From assembly GCF_002104475.1 (NCBI RefSeq), contig NZ_NBOF01000002.1, forward strand, positions 372,001 to 436,000: a DNA stretch of 64,000 nucleotides. Direction: 5' to 3'. Below are positions 19,461 to 32,016 of this stretch, piece after piece. The translations under genes were made by a program, and so were the position numbers. Position 1 is the first letter of the stretch; each line of letters opens with the position of its first letter. The notes under the pieces are model-generated. The model did no database searches and was not told the DNA's origin. It saw only the letters and a program-made list of their open reading frames with translations. Source of the DNA: Cognaticolwellia mytili. Lineage in GTDB: Bacteria; Pseudomonadota; Gammaproteobacteria; Enterobacterales; Alteromonadaceae.

Positions 19461-21254
19461 TTAGTTAGTACGTTGTTCTTTACGTGGACGGCTTGGACGT
19501 TCAGCAGCAGGTTGCGTATCAGATACTGTAATTGCTAACGCTTGACGACGAACTTGAACACGCTTTAATTGTGTAAAAGACTTCTCAGGCATACCTTTAG
19601 GTAACTGCACGAAACTATGCTTCTCATGCAAATTGATTGCACCAATGTAGCTACTGTCTAATGAAATTTCATTAGCGATTGCGCCTACGATGTCGCCAGG
19701 GCGAGCACCATGTTCTTTACCTACTTCAAGGCGGTAAGTCTGCCAATCAACATCTGAACGGCCAACTTTTGCTTTACGCGGAGCACGTTCAGCACGGTTT
19801 TCATTACGACCACCACGAGAATCGTTACGACCTCTGCCGTCACGGTCATTACGACCACCACGACTATCATTACGACCTCTTCCGTCACGGTCATTTCTTT
19901 CACGAGAATCACGACGAGGTTTCGGGTCTTCTTTCGGTTGTAATGGTTGCTTCAATTGCTTTTGATAAAGCAAAGCGGCAGCTAAGTCAGTCATTGAAAG
20001 CTCTGATTCTGCAGCCATTGTTTCAATGATTTCACGCATTGCTGTTAATTCTTTATCAGCAATAACTGTAGATAACTCAGTACGAGTACGTTCTATACGC
20101 GCTTTACCGATTTCTTCAATGTTTGGTAGGTCATACATTGCAACCGTACCAGAAGTTAAACGTTCATAATGACGTAAAGAGTACATTTCACGTGGACGAA
20201 CAAATGATATCGCTGTACCACTTCTACCAGCACGACCAGTACGGCCAATACGGTGAACATAAGCTTCGTTATCACCTGGTAAATCATAGTTAATAACTAA
20301 TGAAATACGTGGAATATCAAGACCACGGGCAACAACATCAGTTGCCACAAGAATAGATGACGTGCCTGACTTAAGTTGATCAACTGTACGTTCACGCTGT
20401 GCTTGGTTCATGTCACCGTTTAAAGCAACAGCAGCATAGCCTGCACGTTCTAATTTTTCAGCTACTTCAATAGTATCATTACGAGTTCGTACGAAAATTA
20501 TCATCGCATCGTAGTCAACTGTTTCAGCAATACGCTCTAATGCAGTCATTTTATTAATGCCGCTAACTTTCCATGCATATTGAGTGATATTGGCTTTAGC
20601 TTTTTTCACTGCCGCTATTTTAATATGCTCAGGTGATTTCAAAAAGCGATTCGCTACTTTGCGAATTTGCGCTGGCATTGTTGCAGAGAACAAAGCCATT
20701 TGAGTTTCTTTTGGTAAATGCTCAAGGATCCACTCAATGTCTTCTAAAAAGCCCATGTTTAACATTTCATCAGCTTCATCAAGCACACAAAATGATAAAT
20801 TAGCTAATTTAAGGCTCTTACGACGTAAGTGATCCATTAAACGACCAGGTGTGCCAACAACAACCTGTGCACCACGTTCTAGCTGTTGAAATTGTGGTTG
20901 GTAAGATTGACCACCGTATAAAGTAGCTACACGAAGTCCTTTCATATCTTTAGCAAAGGTTTCAATTGCTTCGGCAACTTGAATCGCTAATTCACGTGTT
21001 GGCGCTAACACCATCAATTGTGGTTTACGTAAAGTAACATCAATTTTTGCTAGTGCAGGCAAACCAAATGCTGCAGTTTTACCAGTACCGGTTTGTGCTT
21101 CACCAAGTACATCTTTACCTGCTAATAAAGGAGGAATTGTTTGCGCTTGAATTGCAGTAGATGATTCAAAACCTAGTGCTTTTACAGCAGATACTAAGTT
21201 TTCAGGCAAACCAAGGGCGTCAAAGCCTACAGAGGCATTGTTAAGATCAGTCAT
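19461..21254 (-). CDS. deaD: DEAD-box RNA helicase, DeaD/CsdA type
   Basis: This 597-residue ATP-dependent RNA helicase acts in ribosome assembly and cold adaptation. The N-terminal half has the Q motif, AQTGTGKTAAFG, PTRELA, TPGRL, DEAD and SAT motifs; the second RecA lobe has ARGLDIP and HRIGRTGRAG. A DbpA-like RNA-binding domain follows at about residue 490-570. Between them lies an Arg/Gly/Asp/Asn-rich linker with two almost identical copies of RNDRDGRGRNDSRGG. A strong promoter about 215 bases upstream gives a long 5' leader, as for E. coli csdA; cold-induced control is therefore likely but not proven. Confidence 0.94.
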   Translation of the reverse strand: MTDLNNASVGFDALGLPENLVSAVKALGFESSTAIQAQTIPPLLAGKDVLGEAQTGTGKTAAFGLPALAKIDVTLRKPQLMVLAPTRELAIQVAEAIETFAKDMKGLRVATLYGGQSYQPQFQQLERGAQVVVGTPGRLMDHLRRKSLKLANLSFCVLDEADEMLNMGFLEDIEWILEHLPKETQMALFSATMPAQIRKVANRFLKSPEHIKIAAVKKAKANITQYAWKVSGINKMTALERIAETVDYDAMIIFVRTRNDTIEVAEKLERAGYAAVALNGDMNQAQRERTVDQLKSGTSSILVATDVVARGLDIPRISLVINYDLPGDNEAYVHRIGRTGRAGRSGTAISFVRPREMYSLRHYERLTSGTVAMYDLPNIEEIGKARIERTRTELSTVIADKELTAMREIIETMAAESELSMTDLAAALLYQKQLKQPLQPKEDPKPRRDSRERNDRDGRGRNDSRGGRNDRDGRGRNDSRGGRNENRAERAPRKAKVGRSDVDWQTYRLEVGKEHGARPGDIVGAIANEISLDSSYIGAINLHEKHSFVQLPKGMPEKSFTQLKRVQVRRQALAITVSDTQPAAERPSRPRKEQRTN

Positions 21255-21497
21255 ATAATTTTTGTCTTCTCATGGTAGAAACCGGCAAGATGCCAAAATT
21301 CCTACGTACATATACGAGGAAACCACCAGGAAGACTTAAGGCACATTCATTACGTTAACGTTGAAAAGTTAACTGGGCAAGTCTATTGGGCGGATATACC
21401 CCACTCATTAAAAATTCTGTGATTAACGTTTCTAGTGAATAAATTCACATCACGTTCTCAGAGGCGCGCATTATACAGATATAGCTTCTTTATACAA
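21255..21497 (-). promoter_or_regulatory. deaD promoter and long 5' leader
   Basis: On the minus strand TTGTAT (21492-21497) and a consensus TATAAT (21470-21475) are 16 bases apart. Transcription from here would leave about 205 untranslated bases before the ATG. The leader includes a small palindrome GTGAATAAATTCAC near 21435-21448. Long structured leaders are a known feature of cold-shock mRNAs. Confidence 0.65.
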
Positions 21498-21530
21498 GTA
21501 ATAAAACCATTTCGCTTCAATTTAGCAACA

Positions 21531-21564
21531 AAAACAGCCATATTCTATCGAATATGGCTGTTTT
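21531..21564 (-). terminator. Rho-independent terminator of the DGSG lipoprotein gene
   Basis: A perfect 15-base stem (AAAACAGCCATATTC with GAATATGGCTGTTTT) and 4-base loop, with T-rich flank on both strands. It lies about 95 bases beyond the stop codon of the 21660 gene and upstream of the deaD promoter. Confidence 0.85.
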
Positions 21565-21659
21565 GAATGTCAAAACCAAATAGAACAAAAATCAATCAAC
21601 ACATTATTCTTCCGCAAAAAAGTCAAAAAATAGCATAGTTGATAGCAAATAAATTAAGC

Positions 21660-22481
21660 TTAGCTGTCGATTTCAAAGCCACCTTTAACTTTTTTCACTC
21701 GTAGGCCACCAGAGCCACTGTCCAAGATTTTTAAGCCACCAGCTTGTTCAACATCAATATCACCTGAGCCATCATCAATGGTGATCACGCCATCAACTTT
21801 TCTAACTGTTAAATCGCCAGAGCCATCTTCAAACATAGCACTGCCTGAGATTTCTTTTGCATAAATACTGCCTGAACCATCATCAATATCGACATTACCG
21901 TCAATTTCACTTAGTTCGATTTCGCCAGAGCCATCGACAATAGTTACGTTACCGATAACTTGGCTGACATATAGGCCACCAGAGCCATCATTGATTGTTA
22001 CATCACTTTTGATGCCCTTAATCGTTAGTTCACCTGAGCCATCTTTAACATCAACAGCGCCATGTATATTACTAACACTAGCCGCACCTGAACCGTCTTC
22101 AAGCATTAACATCATATGACTTGGTACAGTCACTTTAAGGTCAATATGTGGCGAGTCACCTTGCCAAAAGCCACTACTACTTTTAATTTTTGATACTAAG
22201 AAAGCGGTTTTACCAGAGTCAGTCAATTCAAGTTGGTAATTGCCAGTATTACGTTTATCGGTATAAATATCAGCAACCACAGTAATATCAGTGGCATTAT
22301 CTGAACCTGAAATAACTAATGAGCCAGCGCCGGCTTCAACATCAAACTTAGTTAAGGTTGCTGCATCAATAATCAACTCTTGCTGACTATGGTGATTAGC
22401 GTGTGATGGATTGGCGACAACAATACATCCGCTCAATAACGTTGTAGTGGCGATAAAAAGTAACGATGAAGCTAATTTCAT
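21660..22481 (-). CDS. Lipoprotein with DGSG beta-solenoid repeats (DUF4097-like)
   Basis: The likely start is the ATG at 22479-22481, preceded by AAAAGGAAA; a longer in-frame start at 22544 lacks a ribosome site and would spoil the signal sequence. The 273-residue product has a type II signal (MKLASSLLFIATTTLLSGC, lipid on Cys19). It then carries about eight consecutive units of 18-19 residues, each beginning with Asp-Gly-Ser-Gly (once Asp-Ser-Gly-Ser-Gly) and following the pattern xIxVxxIxGxVxI. This periodicity predicts a right-handed parallel beta-helix with a DGSG turn stack, similar to DUF4097 putative adhesins. The N-terminal His-rich stretch (HANHHSQQ) may bind metal. Function is unknown. 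The gene stands alone with its own terminator. Confidence 0.8.
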   Translation of the reverse strand: MKLASSLLFIATTTLLSGCIVVANPSHANHHSQQELIIDAATLTKFDVEAGAGSLVISGSDNATDITVVADIYTDKRNTGNYQLELTDSGKTAFLVSKIKSSSGFWQGDSPHIDLKVTVPSHMMLMLEDGSGAASVSNIHGAVDVKDGSGELTIKGIKSDVTINDGSGGLYVSQVIGNVTIVDGSGEIELSEIDGNVDIDDGSGSIYAKEISGSAMFEDGSGDLTVRKVDGVITIDDGSGDIDVEQAGGLKILDSGSGGLRVKKVKGGFEIDS

Positions 22482-22850
22482 TGGTTTATTTCCTTTTAGA
22501 AACACAATTATTTTAATTACATTAAACAAAAAGCACGCCAACAATTAAAAACCTAATTATCAACAGCTTAAATAAAACCTCTTTTATAACAAAGCTTAAA
22601 AGTTCAATTTTTGGCTAAAAGCACAACTAATTGGCAGTTTATTCATTTTAATACCAGTCACTCCCTAATAAAAATTCAAGTAAAATAATCTTCTAGCTAT
22701 ATTGTTAACTTTACATAGTGCTAAATGCAATAAACCGCGTAACAACACCAAGAACACTTAACAGCAGATCTATCATTGGCTTTCAATGTTGCAATACCTT
22801 CTGACTCAAATTACGAGAAGCAAAAGCTATATGATTGTTGATTTAGTAGA
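22482..22850. other. Intergenic region, nothing clear seen
   Basis: About 370 AT-rich bases upstream of the lipoprotein gene. It should contain that gene's promoter, but no -10/-35 pair stands out. No ORF, RNA gene or inverted repeat of note. Confidence 0.3.
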
Positions 22851-23108
22851 ATGTGTTATGCGGGTGACATTGAACTTCAAAAAGCTAACCAACAACAGTT
22901 AAAGAATATTATTACTTCGATAAGTGCCTGCTGTGCATGTTGGAACAATGCTATTTTGAGCGATTTTAGAATCGCTTGATAAGCGAATACTTATATCCGG
23001 TATCGCAACCTGTTCAGGCTACAGACACCACATGATGAGTGCTTTCCAGTTGAGTTTGAGCAGCCCACAGTAAGTCCAACTTATGCAGACCAATTTAGCT
23101 TACGCTAA
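22851..23108 (+). pseudogene. Possible decayed small gene with two in-frame stops
   Basis: From ATG 22851 one frame reads 42 codons (MCYAGDIELQKANQQQLKN...), hits TGA TAA at 22977-22982, then continues in the same frame for 41 codons (ANTYIRYRNLFRLQTPHDE...) to TAA at 23106-23108. A perfect terminator hairpin follows 4 bases later. That arrangement suggests a former plus-strand gene, though the start lacks a ribosome site and I recognise no family. Confidence 0.25.
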
Positions 23109-23112
23109 AACT

Positions 23113-23146
23113 AATAAACACGGCCTTTGCCGTGTTTATTTTTTGA
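23113..23146. terminator. Bidirectional terminator between the 22851 remnant and the Lon-like gene
   Basis: AATAAACACGGC pairs perfectly with GCCGTGTTTATT around CTTT. The plus strand continues into a T-run, so it terminates plus transcription best; it also lies 35 bases beyond the minus-strand stop codon at 23175. Confidence 0.85.
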
Positions 23147-23174
23147 AAGGTGTATTATAAATGATTAAAACATT

Positions 23175-25571
23175 TTATGGTTCTTCTTCAACACCATTAA
23201 TCAGCTCAGAAAAAGCAGATAGTTTATTTAATACCAAACCATGAACTGATTTTTTCGGGTAACGTCCCATTCGGCTCATTTCTCCCGCTGGCAGCCCCAT
23301 CAAAACTTCTATTGCTTGATCAATATTCTCTACGGCATAAATAGAAAACATATCATTCTTCACCGCTTCAATAACTTCAGGTGCCAGCATAAGATTAATT
23401 TCATTAGTCTTAGGGATAATTACCCCTTGCTTTCCGGTTAAGCCTTTATCTTTACATAAGCGATAAAAACCTTCAATTTTTTCATTGGCTCCACCAATAG
23501 ACTGCACCTCACCATGCTGATTCATTGAACCCGTAATCGCAATACCTTGAGCAATAGGCAAGTTGGCAATAGCTGAAATTAGTGCACACAGCTCAGCCAT
23601 GGAGGCACTGTCACCGTCAATATGCCCGTATGATTGTTCAATTGCGATATTGGCAGATATGGTTACCGGAAAATTTTGACCGTATTTATGGCCTAAATAC
23701 CCCGTTAAAATTAACACACCTTTTGAGTGAATTGACTTGCCTAAATCCACTTCACGTTCAATATCGGTAACACCTTCGCTACCTGCATATACGGTAGCAG
23801 TGATACGAGCAGGCGTACCAAAAACACTATCACCAATTTCGAGTACGGTTAAACCATTTATATTACCAACCTTGTCACCGTCAGTATCAATCAGAAGCTG
23901 TCGTTCTTTAATTTCTTCTAACCAAGCCTCACTCATTCTTCCGGTACGGCGTTGCTTCGCGGCTAATGCCATAGCAACATGTTTACCGCATAAACCATTA
24001 CTAGCACCAGACAGCTTCCATAGATAGAATGCCTCGTCTAACAAGTCATTTACTTGCACTATATTGGCAGAAATTTTTTCCTGATGTTCAGCACGCCTTA
24101 ACGCATACTTTACTAGCTCTAACACGGCTTCATCGGTAACTTCTGGATAATTATTGCGATATGCACGTTGACGAATCAGGTTTGCGTAATCATTTAAGTT
24201 ATTGTGATTTTTACTTAAATGACGATCAAAGTCGGCAAGCACTCTAAATAGCTCAGTAAATTCTTGATCATAATCTTGCAAGGTGTAATAAATTTCAGGA
24301 TCACCCAATAAAATTACTTTCACTTTAAAAGGGATTTTTTCAGGTTGTAAACTAAAAGCCCCCGGCTGAGCGTATTCAGAGTATGGATTTTCTATGGTAA
24401 TTTGTTGTGACTTTAACGCCAGTTTTAATCGCGCCCAAACCAAAGGTTGAGTTAGTAATTTATCAGCCTCAAGTAATAAATAACCGCCATTAGCTTTATG
24501 CAATGCTCCTGGTCTAATCAAGCAATAACTAGTGTAGCTACTGCCTTGAAAGCTAGAAAAATCAACATGACCAAATAAGTTTTGAAAGGTTGGATTTTGC
24601 TCATAAACGACAGGGGCCCCTTCATCAGCAGTACGCGGTACTAATAAGTTTGGTAAAAAGCGTTCAACCATCAATTTACGCATGTCTTTATCGTTGCTAG
24701 TTTCTGCACTTTCATCAACCAGAATTTCCAACACCGCGTCTACAACATGGTCTTTTACTTTAGAAAGGTATTTTAGCACGCCAATATTACTGGTGAATTC
24801 ATGCTCAAGTTCTTTCAAAAATGGACGAATGCTATTTTCTGCGGTTTCGTATTTAAGCTTACGAAATTTGTCTGATGAAATACGCTTCCATTGCGGTAAC
24901 TCAATTAATTTTTCTGACAGAAAGTCTTCTAGCTTGGCCAACTTGACGTAAAATTCGGCGCGGTTTGACTCTTTTAAGTTAGCAAATTCTTTATCGTTTA
25001 GCGGTTTGCCATCAACTAACGGTGAAAAACCAATCTCACCATTTTCTTCATAAAGCACCACTTCATTTTTTAATGCAGTTTCTTCAACTTCAGCAATAGC
25101 TTCGTCGTATTTTTCATTAAACTCACGGTCAATTGCCGCTTTTTGTCTTTGGTAACCTGGGTTATCAAAAATTTCAGGAAATAAGTCCATCAATTCATCG
25201 ATAAAGGTGTTTATACGCGTTAGTAATTGCTTACCATCACCAGGACTAACGTAAAGCTTATGTGGTGAATTACTATCGTCAAAATTATTTATGTAACACC
25301 ATTCTGGTGGTGTCGGCTCTTTACTTGCTGTTGCCGCAAGCATCTGTTTAATCAATGTTTGTCGGCCAGTTCCATGTTCTCCCATGGCATAGACATTAAA
25401 ACCAGGCGCGTCCATTGATAGCCCAAAAGTCAGCGCTTCTTTCGCCCTTTCGTGACCAATAAAAATTTGTTCTATTTCTGATGTCGGTGTATCACTTGCA
25501 AATTGTTCTACCGTCAGGTTTGCGGTTAATTGGCATGGTTTTAGTCGTACACTTGTAGACACTTTTGTCAT
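23175..25571 (-). CDS. Lon-like ATP-dependent protease (AAA_32 / S16)
   Basis: This 798-residue protein combines an N-terminal AAA domain with Walker A GEHGTGRQT at 64-72 and a C-terminal S16 serine-lysine protease domain. The catalytic dyad fits Ser655 (GDSASMA) and Lys698 (GGANEKIEGF), spaced 43 residues apart as in Lon. A long insertion with coiled-coil character (about 170-300) lies inside the AAA module, and the Lon N-terminal LAN domain is absent. This is the group of YcbZ/LonH-type Lon homologues, larger than E. coli YcbZ (586). Substrates are unknown. The gene is monocistronic, next to ybeL on the same strand. Confidence 0.9.
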   Translation of the reverse strand: MTKVSTSVRLKPCQLTANLTVEQFASDTPTSEIEQIFIGHERAKEALTFGLSMDAPGFNVYAMGEHGTGRQTLIKQMLAATASKEPTPPEWCYINNFDDSNSPHKLYVSPGDGKQLLTRINTFIDELMDLFPEIFDNPGYQRQKAAIDREFNEKYDEAIAEVEETALKNEVVLYEENGEIGFSPLVDGKPLNDKEFANLKESNRAEFYVKLAKLEDFLSEKLIELPQWKRISSDKFRKLKYETAENSIRPFLKELEHEFTSNIGVLKYLSKVKDHVVDAVLEILVDESAETSNDKDMRKLMVERFLPNLLVPRTADEGAPVVYEQNPTFQNLFGHVDFSSFQGSSYTSYCLIRPGALHKANGGYLLLEADKLLTQPLVWARLKLALKSQQITIENPYSEYAQPGAFSLQPEKIPFKVKVILLGDPEIYYTLQDYDQEFTELFRVLADFDRHLSKNHNNLNDYANLIRQRAYRNNYPEVTDEAVLELVKYALRRAEHQEKISANIVQVNDLLDEAFYLWKLSGASNGLCGKHVAMALAAKQRRTGRMSEAWLEEIKERQLLIDTDGDKVGNINGLTVLEIGDSVFGTPARITATVYAGSEGVTDIEREVDLGKSIHSKGVLILTGYLGHKYGQNFPVTISANIAIEQSYGHIDGDSASMAELCALISAIANLPIAQGIAITGSMNQHGEVQSIGGANEKIEGFYRLCKDKGLTGKQGVIIPKTNEINLMLAPEVIEAVKNDMFSIYAVENIDQAIEVLMGLPAGEMSRMGRYPKKSVHGLVLNKLSAFSELINGVEEEP

Positions 25572-25803
25572 AGAAAATCTCTCGGGAATGCGGTTTTAAT
25601 AAAAATGAAGTAACGGTTCACTTAATTGTATTTCTTACCTAGCTATTATTATATTAATGCGATGAATACGGGTAATGATACTGAGTGAAATACAGTGTAC
25701 CGTGAGATATAGCTTTTGAGCAAAAACAATAACAAAAAAGTTCAATAAGCCACTAATAACCAAACATTAACTGAACTATAACTGAACAACAACTAAATAA
25801 GAA

Positions 25804-26289
25804 TTAAGGCGTTAGGCTAATACGTTGAAAGTCTTTACCGCCACACTCGATACAATCAGCAATAACATTGGCATGGGTATAAGCAATGCTATATTGGCAT
25901 TTTTGGCAAATCAATTGCCCAAAGCCCACTGAGTCCCCTGCATGGTACCTGCCCTCATGCTGAAAATCATCAACTAGCTCAGTCCATTCAACCTGCGATT
26001 GATCAGTAATTTTTGCTAAGCTTGTCCAAACACTCTCATTCAGCAAATCTAAATAAATCGAATGCTTAATATCAGATTGAGACTGCAGATAAAACTCGTT
26101 AAGATCATATTTTACGTTATCCATAAACTGCTTAACTTGTTGTTCTGGAATTTGTTCTGCGGCAATAAGTATTGATTTGGCTTGTGCTATTAACTCAATT
26201 ATTGAAACTATTTCATGCTGGCTAGTATCTTCAAGCCAAATTTGTAGTTTTTGATAAACCAATTGAATGTGCGATTGTTTCTGACCCAT
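25804..26289 (-). CDS. ybeL: YbeL family zinc-ribbon protein (DUF1451)
   Basis: This 161-residue cytoplasmic protein has a helical N-terminal region and a C-terminal zinc ribbon with two Cys-x-x-Cys pairs (ICQKCQ and DCIECGG). The position matches E. coli ybeL, which also diverges from leuS. Function is unknown in the family. Confidence 0.85.
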   Translation of the reverse strand: MGQKQSHIQLVYQKLQIWLEDTSQHEIVSIIELIAQAKSILIAAEQIPEQQVKQFMDNVKYDLNEFYLQSQSDIKHSIYLDLLNESVWTSLAKITDQSQVEWTELVDDFQHEGRYHAGDSVGFGQLICQKCQYSIAYTHANVIADCIECGGKDFQRISLTP

Positions 26290-29193
<2,904 letters not shown>

Positions 29194-29336
29194 GTTTATG
29201 AAATCGCAGCGCAATAACTGATATAGTCATTGCGCTGAAATTTAGCAGTATCTAATGTTAGTTTAGGCATTAGGTACTTATTAAATTTTTAGTTTTTAAC
29301 TAGTTATTTTTACCTATATCAATAAGTGAACAATTT

Positions 29337-29843
29337 ATGACTCAATCAATAATTCGCCAAGTCGGTATCGTTATCTCATTTAGCCTATTATCAATATTGC
29401 TAAGTGGTTGTGGTTTCCAATTGCGTGGTAATTATTTATTAGCACCTGAATTGCAAACGATTGAGTTTAGTTCAGTCGATAAGTTTGGTGAATTAACCCG
29501 GTTAGTTAAACAGCATTTAACGATTAATGATGTTAATTTAGTAAAAAGAAGTGCTAAACCTATTCCTCAAATGCGTATCTTGCAAGACAACCTAGACAGA
29601 AGGACGCTGTCAGTTTTCCCGAATGGTCAAGTTGCCGAATACGAGCTTATTTACACAGTACGTTATCAAGTACTGATCCCTGGTAAAGAGATACAAGATT
29701 TCAACTTTGAGCTAAACCGTGATTATCAAGATGACCCTGATATTGCCTTAGCAAAAAGTCGTGAATTATCATTAATGTTACGTGAAATGCGTCAAGAAGC
29801 AGCAAATAAAATCTTACGTGATATGGCTAGTATTCAGCTATAA
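29337..29843 (+). CDS. lptE: LPS-assembly lipoprotein LptE
   Basis: This 168-residue outer-membrane lipoprotein plugs the LptD barrel and is needed to insert LPS in the outer leaflet. It has a type II signal with lipobox LLSGC (lipid on Cys25) followed by GFQLRG, the family signature. It lies 143 bases after leuS and 34 bases before holA, as in E. coli. Confidence 0.93.
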   Translation: MTQSIIRQVGIVISFSLLSILLSGCGFQLRGNYLLAPELQTIEFSSVDKFGELTRLVKQHLTINDVNLVKRSAKPIPQMRILQDNLDRRTLSVFPNGQVAEYELIYTVRYQVLIPGKEIQDFNFELNRDYQDDPDIALAKSRELSLMLREMRQEAANKILRDMASIQL

Positions 29844-29877
29844 GTAGCCACAACAACTTACTTAAAAAGTAGCTAAT

Positions 29878-30921
29878 ATGCGCATATACCATAACCAACT
29901 CGACAATACGCTTAAACAAGGTTTTAAGCCTATTTGGTTGGTTTTTGGTGATGAGCCTTGGCAAAAGAGCGATGCACTGAACACCATTAAAAACTCAGTA
30001 AAGCAGCAAGGTTTTGATGAGATAATTCGCTTTAGTATTGATGATAAGTTCAATTGGGATGAGCTATTTCAAGAATACCAATCGATGAGTTTATTTTCTT
30101 CACTACGTATCATCGAAGTCGAATTTGTTAACGGTAAAATAGGTGATGCTGGCGCAAAAGCCGTCACTCAATTACTCACCATGTTGCACCAAGATATTCA
30201 ATTAATATTCTATGGCCCGAAACTTGACGCGGCAACACAAAAACGTAAATGGTTTAAAGCGTTAGAAGCTGCGGGGTGTTTTCTGCCTTTGTATGACATT
30301 GAAGGCAAGCAGCTTAAGCAATGGCTATCAAATCAAGCTCGACAATTACAACTGACTTTACAACCTGAAGTCATTGATTTAATGGCTGAGCTATTTGAAG
30401 GCAACTTGCCAGCGTTATCGCAAGAATTACAAAAGCTTTCCATTTTATTCGGTCACCAAGCTATTGGCGTTGAAGAAGCTGAAAAACTCGTTATTAAGCA
30501 GGCAAAGTTTAATTCTTTCCAATTGATTGACACTTTACTGATTGGTGACTTAAAAAAATGTATTGCTATGTTAGATCAACTTCAGCACGATGGCAGCGCT
30601 TTTGGCCAACTCGTTTGGTTTGTTCATAAAGAAATTAATCAACTATATGCTATGCTAGCGCAGCTAGAACAAGGTGATAGCCTAGTGGATATTTTTAAAC
30701 AACACCGTGTTTGGGATAAGAAAAAGCCTTTATATCAGCATGCCCTAACCCATATTAGTTTAGCTAATGCTGAACAAGCTCTAGGGCGACTAGCGCAAGT
30801 GGATTTACTCAGTAAAACCAGTAGTGACTTTAATCCGTTCATTCTACTTAGTGACGTACTGATCAGTTTGTATCATGGCCAATTTAGCGAAAAATTTAGC
30901 TTAGATTATGAGTACAACTAA
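29878..30921 (+). CDS. holA: DNA polymerase III delta subunit
   Basis: This 347-residue subunit of the clamp loader opens the beta sliding clamp. The N-terminal region has the degenerate AAA fold start (PIWLVFGDEPWQKSDAL) and the C-terminal helical collar is present. Length agrees with E. coli HolA (343). The last 14 bases overlap the start of nadD, implying translational coupling. Confidence 0.94.
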   Translation: MRIYHNQLDNTLKQGFKPIWLVFGDEPWQKSDALNTIKNSVKQQGFDEIIRFSIDDKFNWDELFQEYQSMSLFSSLRIIEVEFVNGKIGDAGAKAVTQLLTMLHQDIQLIFYGPKLDAATQKRKWFKALEAAGCFLPLYDIEGKQLKQWLSNQARQLQLTLQPEVIDLMAELFEGNLPALSQELQKLSILFGHQAIGVEEAEKLVIKQAKFNSFQLIDTLLIGDLKKCIAMLDQLQHDGSAFGQLVWFVHKEINQLYAMLAQLEQGDSLVDIFKQHRVWDKKKPLYQHALTHISLANAEQALGRLAQVDLLSKTSSDFNPFILLSDVLISLYHGQFSEKFSLDYEYN

Positions 30922-31567
30922 TTCCGCCAAAGCTGACATTTTATTATTAATGGGTGGCACTTTTGATCCTATCCATCTTGGTCACATTTTACCTGCCGAA
31001 GAAACTGCACACTGGCTTGGCGCGAAACAAGTTGCGTTAATACCTGCTCATATTCCGCCGCATAAAAGTACGCCACATGCGAGCGCCAAGCAACGGGTAA
31101 CGATGACAGAGTTAGCCTGCAATAATCATCCGCTATTTCATATTGATACTCGAGAATTACAACGAGATAGCCATTCATTTACCGTGGATACCTTAATAGA
31201 GTTAAAAGCTGAACAACCAAACAAACGCTTACACTTTATTATGGGCATGGATTCATTACTCTCTTTTACCTGCTGGGAACGATGGCAGCAAATTCTAGCG
31301 CTATGTCATTTAGTGGTAAATATTAGACCTGGCTATTCGCATCAACAATTAGAAAAAAACATAAGCCCACAGCTACATGCTCATATTGTTGATAATATTA
31401 CGGAATTAGAAAAACACCCTGTCGGTAAAATAATTCTCCATGATTGCACCGCTGCTGATATTTCATCAACTGACATTCGCGCCAAAATAAAAACAGGTGA
31501 AGATTATTCACCGTTTGTTAGTCAGGATGTGCATGAATATATTGAGCAGCAACAGCTTTATCGCTAA
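30908..31567 (+). CDS. nadD: Nicotinate-nucleotide adenylyltransferase
   Basis: This 219-residue enzyme joins nicotinate mononucleotide and ATP to give deamido-NAD. The nucleotidyltransferase motif GGTFDPIHLGHI is at about 16-27 and the C-terminal SSTDIR motif is present. The start ATG lies inside the end of holA (14-base overlap). Confidence 0.96.
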   Translation: MSTTNSAKADILLLMGGTFDPIHLGHILPAEETAHWLGAKQVALIPAHIPPHKSTPHASAKQRVTMTELACNNHPLFHIDTRELQRDSHSFTVDTLIELKAEQPNKRLHFIMGMDSLLSFTCWERWQQILALCHLVVNIRPGYSHQQLEKNISPQLHAHIVDNITELEKHPVGKIILHDCTAADISSTDIRAKIKTGEDYSPFVSQDVHEYIEQQQLYR

Positions 31568-31687
31568 TTCTTCATTTTAAAACACGCCATTAATTAAAAA
31601 ATCCTCTTCTGTCTGCATTACATGGTTAACTGACAACCAAATTAATGTTATTATCGCCGATTATTGTTTTTAATAGAGATACAACAC

Positions 31688-32005
31688 TTGCAAAGCTCAG
31701 ATCTAATTACTTTTGTTACTGAAAAAATCGAAGATATGAAAGGCCGTGACATCGTCACTTTAGACGTATCTAAAAAGTCAGGATTTACTGATTCTATGCT
31801 GATTTGTTCAGGCAATTCAAAGCGTCATGTTATTTCCATCGCTAAATCGTTAATTATTGACTGTCGTAATGCCGGTGTGGAAGCCTTAGGTGTTGAAGGT
31901 GCTGACATTGGTGAGTGGGCTTTAGTAGATTTAGGCGACATGGTTGTTCATGTTATGACAGATGAAACTCGTGATACTTACCAGTTAGAACAGCTTTGGG
32001 AATAA
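31688..32005 (+). CDS. rsfS: Ribosomal silencing factor RsfS
   Basis: This protein of about 105 residues binds ribosomal protein L14 and blocks subunit joining under starvation. I choose the TTG at 31688-31690 (translated MQSSDLITFV) as start because it gives the exact family length and N-terminus. A longer frame from TTG 31664 would add eight unconserved residues. A weak AGAGA site lies 8-12 bases upstream. Core motifs include SKKSGFTDSMLICSGNSKRH and GDMVVHVMTDETRDTYQLE. Confidence 0.93.
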   Translation: MQSSDLITFVTEKIEDMKGRDIVTLDVSKKSGFTDSMLICSGNSKRHVISIAKSLIIDCRNAGVEALGVEGADIGEWALVDLGDMVVHVMTDETRDTYQLEQLWE

Positions 32006-32016
32006 TCTAAAAGACA

